NCBI GenBank assembly: GCA_029432775.1 | Contig: JAROAZ010000010.1 | Coordinates: 62,001 to 126,000 of the forward strand | Length of the DNA: 64,000 nt | Reading direction: 5' to 3' | Source of the DNA: Pontiellaceae bacterium B12227 | Lineage (GTDB): Bacteria > Verrucomicrobiota > Kiritimatiellia > Kiritimatiellales > Pontiellaceae | Part shown: positions 44,252 to 51,564 of the stretch, piece after piece | How the letters are laid out: the number at the start of each line of letters is the position of its first letter | Position numbering within the stretch: the first letter of the stretch is position 1 | Notes under the pieces: generated by a model | Database searches by the model: none | The model's input: only the letters and a program-made list of their open reading frames with translations | Told to the model about the DNA's origin: nothing | Translations under genes and position numbers: made by a program

Positions 44252-45856
44252 TTAAGGACACGTCAAATGACTCTGCCAGCGCTTCAGGGCCTCCACCGTA
44301 AAGATCATCGGATAAAGTTTTTCCGCATACCACAGGCTCGCAAAATAGAGCCCGATCGGACTTGCGGGAAATACCGTTCCGTTTTCGGTCTTCTCCAGAA
44401 GTAGCTTCATCCCCCGGCCGGACATTCCGGCGACCAGGGCCAGCTCTTCAACACACAGGTTTTCAAGCGGCAGATTTTCCAACCATTGGAAACCGCCGGC
44501 TTTGAGGTTTCCAACCTTTGGAAACTCCTTTTCATCCAGCTCAACCAGCGCCTCAAGCACCCGCACCGTGCCGTAGACCGGGTTCTCGTTTTTCGGGTGG
44601 ACCTGACTGCCGAACCAGAGCGGCACCCACGATCCATCCTTCCGCTGCTCCTTCTCCAGATATTCCACCCCGACCTGAATGGAATCGACGACGGCTGCAA
44701 AATAGTTTTCGTCCAGCTTCGGGCGCCAGCGAATAAATGCACGGATCGCGTGCGCCGTCAGATCCGGGCAGCTGCGGTCGAATGGGAGTTTGCCCCATCC
44801 GCGGCAGAACGTCGGCATGCCGCCATCGCGGTTCTGCAGCCCCAGCAGCCAGAGCACGCCTTTTTCCGCCACCGCGGTTTCGCAGCCCAGCTGATGCAGC
44901 GCAATCAGGGCCGCCGCCGTATCGTCCGCATCCGGCACGCCGCCGGTCCGGTGGGTCCACGCCCACCCGCCGGGCTCCGCATGCGTGAAAGGATGCTCCT
45001 CCTTCCCCTGCATATCCAGCAGATGCCCGCGCAGCCGATCCTTCCAGTCACTGGAAAGATCTCCTTCCAAAGCCCGGATGGAAAGCGACGTCAGCCAGGA
45101 GGAAAGGTCCACATCAATCGGCCAGCTGCCGTCGTCGCGCATGGTTTCTTCCAGAAAACGCAGGCCGTTCTGTGTAACCGGGTGTTCCCGAAAGCCCGCG
45201 CCGATCAGACTCATCGTCACGAAGCCCGTCAACGGAGCCGCTTCCAGAAAACCGCCGCTCTCCGGCTGGATTGCTTCCAGAATCTTCAGCGCCTTCCTGA
45301 CCAGTGCATTTCGATAGAACCCGAACGGCGACGGCTTCTGTTTATGCCGCACCAGCCCGATGGCAATCAGCGCCGGCAGGGCATAGCTGACGACCGGCAG
45401 ATTGAGAAACCGATAGAATTTATGAGGAAACACCGCCAGCTCAAACGGCAGTTGCGGAACCGTGCTCCAGTCATCGCCCAGCTTTCCGGACAGCATGCAC
45501 ATGGTCAGGATCGGCACTGAAAAGGTTTGGTCGGCGCCATAGAAATGCAGAATCTCGGCGACCAGTTTGTCGGGCTCGCCGGTTGCCATATCCAGCGCAC
45601 AGCGGCTTAAAAGCGTGGCCGTGAAATTGCTTGGACTTTCCGGACTGTCGCCCCAGCCGCCGTCTTCGTTGCGGTCGTTTTCCAACCATTGGAAACCGCG
45701 ATGGGCGAGCTCGGTTTTTCCGCCCAGCTTAAGCGCAAACGAAGCCACTGCCGTGGCCAGCGCCGAGCTCGACAGCTCGCCTTCCCACCGCCCCTCCGGC
45801 AGCAGTTCGGCTAAGAGGCATTCTTTTGCATGAGCGAGGGCGCGATCAATTTCCAT
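44252..45856 (-). CDS. Squalene-hopene-cyclase-like class II terpene cyclase
   Basis: A 534-residue alpha/alpha-barrel protein. The protonation motif DADDT (309-313) matches the DxDD of squalene-hopene cyclases, preceded by GGWAW as in that family. QW-type motifs appear as NEDGGWGD (63-70), DDGSWPI (241-247), QNRDGGMPTF (341-350) and QRKDGSWVPLWF (404-415). It is ~100 residues shorter than true squalene-hopene cyclases and diverges in the N-terminal barrel, so the substrate may not be squalene. It overlaps the upstream barrel protein by 11 bases. With the prenyl synthase in the operon it likely cyclises a polyprenyl chain at the membrane. Confidence 0.85.
   Translation of the reverse strand: MEIDRALAHAKECLLAELLPEGRWEGELSSSALATAVASFALKLGGKTELAHRGFQWLENDRNEDGGWGDSPESPSNFTATLLSRCALDMATGEPDKLVAEILHFYGADQTFSVPILTMCMLSGKLGDDWSTVPQLPFELAVFPHKFYRFLNLPVVSYALPALIAIGLVRHKQKPSPFGFYRNALVRKALKILEAIQPESGGFLEAAPLTGFVTMSLIGAGFREHPVTQNGLRFLEETMRDDGSWPIDVDLSSWLTSLSIRALEGDLSSDWKDRLRGHLLDMQGKEEHPFTHAEPGGWAWTHRTGGVPDADDTAAALIALHQLGCETAVAEKGVLWLLGLQNRDGGMPTFCRGWGKLPFDRSCPDLTAHAIRAFIRWRPKLDENYFAAVVDSIQVGVEYLEKEQRKDGSWVPLWFGSQVHPKNENPVYGTVRVLEALVELDEKEFPKVGNLKAGGFQWLENLPLENLCVEELALVAGMSGRGMKLLLEKTENGTVFPASPIGLYFASLWYAEKLYPMIFTVEALKRWQSHLTCP
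44477..44491. repeat. Dispersed palindrome TTCCAA-N3-TTGGAA
   Basis: Exact copy (centre CCA) in the cyclase gene encoding FQWLE at codon position 1. The QW repeat of the protein may contribute, since the same five residues recur at 45680. Confidence 0.7.
44509..44523. repeat. Dispersed palindrome TTCCAA-N3-TTGGAA
   Basis: Exact copy (centre CCT) only 17 bases after the previous one, encoding FPKVGN with the motif at codon position 2, so it is not a protein repeat. Confidence 0.8.
45680..45694. repeat. Dispersed palindrome TTCCAA-N3-TTGGAA
   Basis: Exact copy (centre CCA) near the start of the cyclase gene, again encoding FQWLE at codon position 1. Confidence 0.7.
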
Positions 45857-46649
45857 AATCCTTGGCCATTGATTTAATTAAGCTCCCGATCGTCAGCAGC
45901 GCATAAAAGGTATATTCAACATCCTCAAATTCATCGGCCGCGTGGCCGGCAAATCCGCCGCTTTCCCGCCAGAGCGATTCGGCATACTTGATACACGGCT
46001 TCTGCAGGTCGTCCATGTTCACACCGCGGCTTACCAGGGCAAAAACAGCTGTGGCCGTTGAGAGCAGATCGGGGCTTGCAATCTGGCCGGATGGCGCAAA
46101 CCCGCCCGTTTCCACGGCACGGTCCAGCAGCGCCGTTTCCAGCTCGGCGGCATTCTCCGCGCCCACGATCAATGCGGCGGCCAGGTTGGGAGTCGGATCC
46201 GTCGGTTTCGTTTCCAACGGCACCTCCGACGAAGGCATGGAATCCTGATAATCCTGCGCAAATAATTTCAGGAACAGGTTATAGGCCGAGTCGGCCTGAT
46301 GCTGCTGCAGGGTTTTAAAAAGACGTCGCCGCGTTCTTCCAAACATGGGAAACGCTGTGCGCAAACGGATCAGGCAAACCAGATGCACCAGATCCAGGTT
46401 CCGGCCCACACCGAACGAACGGACATATTTCCAGATTTTTATTACGGGTACCTGATAAGCCAGCGTTCTCAGACAGGCCACAGCAAAGACCGTGTAGTAC
46501 AGATCGCTCTGGCCATCGCGGCCGCGGAAGCCGCCATCCGGATTCTGGCGGGCATTCACAAACGCAGCCATTTTATCCCGCGAGCTCTCTTCAAGAAAGT
46601 GCCGCGAGCAGGCGGAGGATTGCAGGAGTCGGTCGGCTAGCGGAGTCAT
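45846..46649 (-). CDS. Prenyltransferase/squalene-cyclase-fold barrel protein
   Basis: A 267-residue single alpha/alpha-barrel protein. The early segment QNPDGGFRGRDGQSDLYYTVFA and the late VEYTFYALLTIGSL are typical of protein-prenyltransferase beta and squalene-oxidase repeats. No DxDD motif, so it is not a stand-alone class II cyclase. It may be a partner barrel or second subunit for the 534-residue cyclase, which overlaps its 3' end by 11 bases. It starts 3 bases after the prenyl synthase stop. Confidence 0.8.
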   Translation of the reverse strand: MTPLADRLLQSSACSRHFLEESSRDKMAAFVNARQNPDGGFRGRDGQSDLYYTVFAVACLRTLAYQVPVIKIWKYVRSFGVGRNLDLVHLVCLIRLRTAFPMFGRTRRRLFKTLQQHQADSAYNLFLKLFAQDYQDSMPSSEVPLETKPTDPTPNLAAALIVGAENAAELETALLDRAVETGGFAPSGQIASPDLLSTATAVFALVSRGVNMDDLQKPCIKYAESLWRESGGFAGHAADEFEDVEYTFYALLTIGSLIKSMAKDYGN

Positions 46650-46652
46650 GGG

Positions 46653-48176
46653 CTATCCGGCCTCGTTGAGAATTTTGGAGGTCAGGCGGGTGAGCAGACT
46701 TTTCAGCGGGGCCGACTGCAGGGCATTCAGCGCCCGTACGGCTTTATTTTTATAATGACCCAGCAGCTGCGATGCTTTCTCAACCACCATCAGTTCATCA
46801 AAAATATGTTTCAGGTTCGGCGCCGTGGCACGCAGCCCGGCCTCCGGAGATAAATCGTTGGCGAGGGCCAGCAGAATGGAAGCGCGCAGATCTTCCGCTT
46901 CGCCGGCCCGATATTCATCGAGGTCATCTTTAATCTGATAGGCAATGCCCAGCGATTCGCTGAAGCGCCCGAGCATTTCAAGCAACTCCTCATCGGCATC
47001 CGCCGCCACCGCACCGAGCAAGAGCGAAACCCCGAACGCCGGCGCCGTTTTGCGACGGAAAATTTCGATAATCTGGTTGGCCGAAAACGGCGTTGCGGCG
47101 GCGAGTCCATAGAGCTCTTCCCCCTGCCCCACACAAAGGGTCCGATGGTTGGAAGCCGCAATACGGGTGAGCCTGACCACCTGTTTTTCGGCCGATGCGA
47201 TCCAGCGATATCCTTCGCCGACCAACAGGTCACCGGCATTCAGCGCCACCGCCAGGCCATAGGTTTTGTGCAGCGTCGGCTCTCCGTAGCGCAGGTCATC
47301 GTCGTCTTCAATATCGTCGTGTACCAGCGAGGCCTTATGAAAACACTCCACGGCCACCGCCAGTTTGCGGATATCTTCCGGGAACTCCAGCGTTCCGTTC
47401 TTCAGCGCACTGTAAACACCGGCCAGCAGGAACGGGCGCCAGCGTTTGCCGCTTTTCGACAGCCACTCATAGGCAATCCGTTCCGTCTCTGTTTCGCAGT
47501 TCCAATCATTGGAAAACCACGCATCCACCTGTTGGCGGATGGCTGCGGTGTCGACCTGGCTGCTCCAATCGCCGGAGGATTTTAAAAGAATGGCTTCGCG
47601 GACATGATCGGTATCGGTCTGAGTTCCGACACAACCATCCACCGTCAAGGGAATGGCGAGGCCGGGAATGGCTCCGCTGGCCATATGCGGGAATGATTTT
47701 TCCAACGCACTCAGGCAGCTGATCCCGACCACCGCATCGACCTTCCCGCTTTCGAGCAATTTGGAAACCACCGTGGAGCCTTCCGCAACCAGCACCACAT
47801 AGCCCAGTTCTTCCGCCATGGACTGCAGTGCCCCGATATCGCAGCGGCCGCACTCTTCGCACAGCAGGCCGAACTCATCCAGCTGGGCCGGGCAGTTTTT
47901 AAAATCCCGCAGGCATTGCGGCAGCAGAAGCAGCCGACGCTCGTAAGGAATGGAGGCCACGGTGCTGTGCCAGACGGCATTGTTCAGCAGGACCATCAGA
48001 TAGTCGGTCAGATTGGCGTCCGAGGAAATCTGCTGTGCATGGTCGCGCAGCTCTTCCATCGAGAGCGGCGGTTGCAACTGATGTTCAGCCACATAGGCTT
48101 CCACCGTGTGTACGTGCTGCTCCCGCTGACACCGCTCCACCGGCACGCCGAATTGCTGTTTTATTTTATCGCTCAT
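46653..48176 (-). CDS. DUF116-isoprenyl diphosphate synthase fusion
   Basis: A 507-residue fusion. Residues ~80-200 match DUF116: LLLLPQCLRDFKNCPA, then CEECGRCDI and VVGISCLSALE, with five or six cysteines that could hold an Fe-S cluster. Residues ~225-507 are a trans-isoprenyl diphosphate synthase: GKRWRP, first aspartate-rich motif HDDIEDDDD (286-294), and second motif QIKDDLDEY (414-422). It would build C15-C35 polyprenyl diphosphates in the cytoplasm. DUF116 is normally separate. Overlaps the radical SAM stop by 4 bases. An exact palindrome copy falls in the linker. Confidence 0.9.
   Translation of the reverse strand: MSDKIKQQFGVPVERCQREQHVHTVEAYVAEHQLQPPLSMEELRDHAQQISSDANLTDYLMVLLNNAVWHSTVASIPYERRLLLLPQCLRDFKNCPAQLDEFGLLCEECGRCDIGALQSMAEELGYVVLVAEGSTVVSKLLESGKVDAVVGISCLSALEKSFPHMASGAIPGLAIPLTVDGCVGTQTDTDHVREAILLKSSGDWSSQVDTAAIRQQVDAWFSNDWNCETETERIAYEWLSKSGKRWRPFLLAGVYSALKNGTLEFPEDIRKLAVAVECFHKASLVHDDIEDDDDLRYGEPTLHKTYGLAVALNAGDLLVGEGYRWIASAEKQVVRLTRIAASNHRTLCVGQGEELYGLAAATPFSANQIIEIFRRKTAPAFGVSLLLGAVAADADEELLEMLGRFSESLGIAYQIKDDLDEYRAGEAEDLRASILLALANDLSPEAGLRATAPNLKHIFDELMVVEKASQLLGHYKNKAVRALNALQSAPLKSLLTRLTSKILNEAG
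47500..47514. repeat. Dispersed palindrome TTCCAA-N3-TTGGAA
   Basis: Exact copy (centre TCA) in the DUF116/synthase linker, encoding FSNDWN with the motif at codon position 3. Confidence 0.8.
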
Positions 48177-49366
48177 CCGTATGCTCCGAATCCGAAGAAC
48201 CAGTTTTTCTTGGCAAAACGATAGGCCCAGCTGCGCTCCGGAATTTCTTTACCCGGCTGATGATGGCTTGCGCAGGATCCCATGCATCCCAGCTCCTTCA
48301 GCAGCGTGCCCCGGCCGGAGCTATCGATCGCACCTTCTCGCTCAATAAATTCCGCCAGCTGATCCGGGTGCTCCATAATGATGCACCCCTGTGTGGTGGC
48401 CGAACAGGTGGACCGGAATTTTGCCAGAAACTCGGAGCCGTTGAAAATGTCATAGAGGCCGGTGCCGTCGCCAATATGGTCTTTGGCAAACTGGAGCGGC
48501 GGGCACGGTTCAATATAGCCGTCCGGCGAAATGTGGTTGGCAATCCCAACGGCCGCCGGGCAAAGCGCCTGCCCTTTATCATCCCAATAGGCATCCACCA
48601 CCATGATCGGCGCCTGCTGCCGGATATCCACAATGAAGCGGCGCAGATCGTTTACCTGCTGCTCATCCAGCGCCAGCTCCGGTGTAGGATTCGGTCCGAC
48701 CGGACGGTAGATATAATACCAGAGATAGTGCGCGCCGAGAGCGGCGATGTCGTTCACAAACTTTTCATTGGCCAGATCGTCGATATTCGATTTGCAGACG
48801 CTGGTGCAGACGCCGGTGACGAGTCGGTTACTGGTGCAGTTGGCCAGTCCCATCAGCGACTGTTCATACACCCGTTCTCCGCAGCGGCGTTCATCGCTGA
48901 CCTCTTCGAGCCCCTCAATACTGATGAGCGGGCTGATGTTTCCGATCCGGCGCATCTCTTTGGCCACACCATCCGTAATCATCATGCCGTTGGTGAACAG
49001 AAGAAAATAGCAGTCCGGATGTTTTTCAAAAATCTCGAAGAGGCCGTCGTAGAGCAACGGCTCACCGCCGAGGATACCGAAAAAATAGGAACCCATTGCC
49101 TTCGACTCGTTGATCAGGTTATCGAGCGTGTCCGGCGAAATTTCTTTCGGCGGATTGGTCTGCGATACCCAGCACCCCTGACAGGCCAGGTTGCAGGCAT
49201 TCGTCACCGAGATAAACAGGAAGGCCGGAAAATATTCATCGCGCTTCAGGCGTTTCTGGAACTTTTCGATGGAGCGCATGCCTTTATATCCGAAGTTATA
49301 GGCAAACTTCCATAACAGCCGCTTATCCGGCTCGGTCATCAGGCGTTTCATCAGCGAGGCACTCAT
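48173..49366 (-). CDS. Radical SAM protein with C-terminal Fe-S-type cysteines
   Basis: About 397 residues. The radical SAM cluster is CNLACQGC (C58, C62, C65), followed by ILGGEPLLYD. The C-terminal third has further cysteines (PCPPLQF, CSATTQGC, LGCMGSCASH) as in SPASM or auxiliary-cluster enzymes. I chose the ATG at 49366, overlapping the ferredoxin stop by 4 bases and with GGAG 8 bases upstream; an in-frame ATG lies at 49384. Cotranscription with terpene genes suggests a radical step on a terpenoid, as HpnH does for hopanoids; the reaction is not known. Confidence 0.88.
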   Translation of the reverse strand: MSASLMKRLMTEPDKRLLWKFAYNFGYKGMRSIEKFQKRLKRDEYFPAFLFISVTNACNLACQGCWVSQTNPPKEISPDTLDNLINESKAMGSYFFGILGGEPLLYDGLFEIFEKHPDCYFLLFTNGMMITDGVAKEMRRIGNISPLISIEGLEEVSDERRCGERVYEQSLMGLANCTSNRLVTGVCTSVCKSNIDDLANEKFVNDIAALGAHYLWYYIYRPVGPNPTPELALDEQQVNDLRRFIVDIRQQAPIMVVDAYWDDKGQALCPAAVGIANHISPDGYIEPCPPLQFAKDHIGDGTGLYDIFNGSEFLAKFRSTCSATTQGCIIMEHPDQLAEFIEREGAIDSSGRGTLLKELGCMGSCASHHQPGKEIPERSWAYRFAKKNWFFGFGAYG

Positions 49367-50046
49367 GTTTTTTTCTCCGAACACGAGCGGCGTTCTGCCA
49401 GCGCCTTTTCGAGCTTTTTCTCATTCATCAGTGATTGCCGCTTCTGCTTCCGGGCATTGAGCGCGGCATAGACATCGCCGCCCAGAATTTCATCCACATT
49501 GATTTTCACGTTGGCCTGCCGCTGCGTTTCATCGGAAATCCCGGCCCCGTTGATCGGCGATTCTCCAACCTTTGGAAAAATGATGGCGGTTTCTGGACAG
49601 ATCCGCGCGCAGGCCGGACAATTGTTTTTACAGGAGGCGGGGTTCGAAACCACAATCTTTCCACCGGCCTCTTTTTCGTACACCCCGAACAGGCAGAACT
49701 CATGACACTGCCCGCAGCTTGTACAACGGTCGTAGTCAATCACCGGATACCAGGCCGGATTCGATTGCATGGATGGATCATCGGATTGCCGGATTAATGG
49801 ATTACGGTGGTTGTGAATTCGTGCTGAGTCGGGAAGCGGCTGACCGGCAAAGTTGAACAGCGCACGAACCGCCCGGGGATGGCAGGCATGAATTTCCGCA
49901 AAGCCGTTTCCAAGGATTGGATCTTTTTCCGCCGCAGCTTTGCATAGGTCGGGAACGATTTCAGCACCTTCAACCGGCACTCCGCTGACATCCACCAGCC
50001 CCCGCTCTGCACACTGACAAATCAGACTTTTCTTTTCGTCATTCAT
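49363..50046 (-). CDS. Two-cluster 4Fe-4S ferredoxin-like protein
   Basis: A 227-residue protein. The centre has two ferredoxin motifs, CTSCGQCHEFC and CKNNCPACARICP, for two 4Fe-4S clusters. An N-terminal ~80-residue domain starts ICQCAERG and a basic helical tail ends the protein. It probably reduces the radical SAM enzyme or the DUF116 domain encoded just downstream. First gene of the terpenoid operon. Confidence 0.85.
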   Translation of the reverse strand: MNDEKKSLICQCAERGLVDVSGVPVEGAEIVPDLCKAAAEKDPILGNGFAEIHACHPRAVRALFNFAGQPLPDSARIHNHRNPLIRQSDDPSMQSNPAWYPVIDYDRCTSCGQCHEFCLFGVYEKEAGGKIVVSNPASCKNNCPACARICPETAIIFPKVGESPINGAGISDETQRQANVKINVDEILGGDVYAALNARKQKRQSLMNEKKLEKALAERRSCSEKKT

Positions 50047-50140
50047 ATTCGGCTCTCACCAGGATTTAAACACGATGGCACAAAGGGCGCATAGAGCTCA
50101 TACACCATTCACTTAGTGTACTTCGTGCCCTTGTGATTCA
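50047..50140. repeat. Intergenic dyad between propeller and ferredoxin genes
   Basis: CACAA(A)GGGC near 50079 pairs with GCCCTTGTG at 50127-50135, with an inner TACAC/GTGTA pair (50101-50120). The left arm GGCACAAAGGGCGCA resembles GGCGCAAAGGACGCA at 30579-30593 in the IS element, so it may be a dispersed repeat of the genome. Confidence 0.5.
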
Positions 50141-51316
50141 TTACCGAACTTCGACGGCGACAAGCGTTCCTTTATCGTTCCGGCAATAGACGATTCCGTT
50201 TGCAAGTGCCGGAGGCGTCCAGCAGAGTTGGGAAAGTCCGGTTGTGAATGTTGCAAGCTCGTTGCATTTATCCGGAGTTATTTCCAAAAAATGAAGCGCG
50301 CCCTTTTCGCCTAATGCAATCAGCTTGCCATCGGCAGCAATCAGCGAACCGAACCCGATGGGCATACTCCACTTTTCCGCTCCGTCCTTTGCATCGATGC
50401 AGCGAAGGAATCCTTTCTTCTTGGTCTGACCATCAACACCATAGATAAATCCATCCACATGAATACTGCTGCTGAACTGGTTTTTCATAATATCGCTGGA
50501 CCATATTTTCTTTAGCTTGCCGGAAGAAAAATCGAGCATCGCACTTTCGCGGTCGTAGCCGGAAGAGATAAAAATACGGTCGCCGATGATCATCGGATCA
50601 GCCCCGTTGATGTCGTATTTGGTTTTCCAATCGTAGGCCGCCACCTTTTTCCCGGATGTCACGTCCACAACCTGCAGCCCCGCCGCACTGAAAATGGCCG
50701 CACATGTTTTTCCTTTGCGCTTAAATACAACCGGAGAGGCATAGCTGTGCTGCCCGGAACTCTTCCACTTGATCTTGCCGGTATGCTTGTCTACCGCCGC
50801 GCCGGATGTTCCGATATTGAGCAATACCAGGTTGCCCTCGATTACAGCCGACGTGGAGGTTCCCCAGCGCAGGTTATTCACGTTGGTCTTATCCAGTACA
50901 TCCGTGCTCCACTTTTTTTTGCCGGAATCGAGCTCGTAGCAGAAAAGCTCCCCCTCGCGACTGACCGTATACAGGTTTTTTCCATCAACAACCGGTGTGG
51001 CGCGTGGCCCTTTAAATTTTCCCGGTTTGCAGGCATAGGTTGCTCGCCAGATCTCATCGCCGTTTTTTGCATCCAGGCAGTAGACAATGTCCTTATCGTC
51101 GATGTTGCCCATTGTGTAGAGCCTGCCGTCCTTCACACTCACCGACGAATAACCCACGCCGAGCTCCTTGGTCCAGAGCTTCGAAGCACCTTTCGGGTTC
51201 AGTCCCGTTTCCCCGGAAATTCCGTTCGCGTTCGGCCCGCGCCACGTATACCAGTCATCCGCCACTGCCCCGGCCGCAATGAGCGCCACCACCCCACACA
51301 AGATCTGTTTCTTCAT
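50141..51316 (-). CDS. Secreted PQQ-like beta-propeller protein
   Basis: A 391-residue protein with a signal peptide (core VVALIAAGAVA) and the opening DDWYTWRGPNANGIS. Blades include CLDAKNGDEIWRATY, CYELDSGKKKWSTDV and CIDAKDGAEKWSMPI, about seven in all. Third paralogue of this type in the window. Ends 94 bases before the ferredoxin gene of the terpenoid operon, with a hairpin in the gap. Confidence 0.88.
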   Translation of the reverse strand: MKKQILCGVVALIAAGAVADDWYTWRGPNANGISGETGLNPKGASKLWTKELGVGYSSVSVKDGRLYTMGNIDDKDIVYCLDAKNGDEIWRATYACKPGKFKGPRATPVVDGKNLYTVSREGELFCYELDSGKKKWSTDVLDKTNVNNLRWGTSTSAVIEGNLVLLNIGTSGAAVDKHTGKIKWKSSGQHSYASPVVFKRKGKTCAAIFSAAGLQVVDVTSGKKVAAYDWKTKYDINGADPMIIGDRIFISSGYDRESAMLDFSSGKLKKIWSSDIMKNQFSSSIHVDGFIYGVDGQTKKKGFLRCIDAKDGAEKWSMPIGFGSLIAADGKLIALGEKGALHFLEITPDKCNELATFTTGLSQLCWTPPALANGIVYCRNDKGTLVAVEVR

Positions 51317-51564
51317 TACCTACTCCAGTTAGACCCCCGATTTCTACACTACTTGCCTGTAACTTGCAAAAAGAACGTTTTTACAGACCTTAAAAGGACA
51401 GCATGCTAAAAACCCTGCAGCATCTGTATAGCCGGTTCTAAAGTAATGAATTGAGCGTCTAACTGCTTCATTCGGCCGCTCGGGGCATGCCCGGAGCAAT
51501 TACCCCCCCCCCCCGATAAACCCGAGTCCTGAAACCCTTTTTTCCCCGGTTCTCACATATTCTG
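51317..51564. other. Gene-free gap with a twelve-C tract
   Basis: 248 bases downstream of the leftward secreted protein. The only notable feature is a run of 12 C at 51503-51514. No terminator or gene is evident. Confidence 0.5.

Noticed and set aside
48035-49315. 426-codon frame opposite the radical SAM gene
   Set aside because: Shadow of a gene with clear catalytic motifs.
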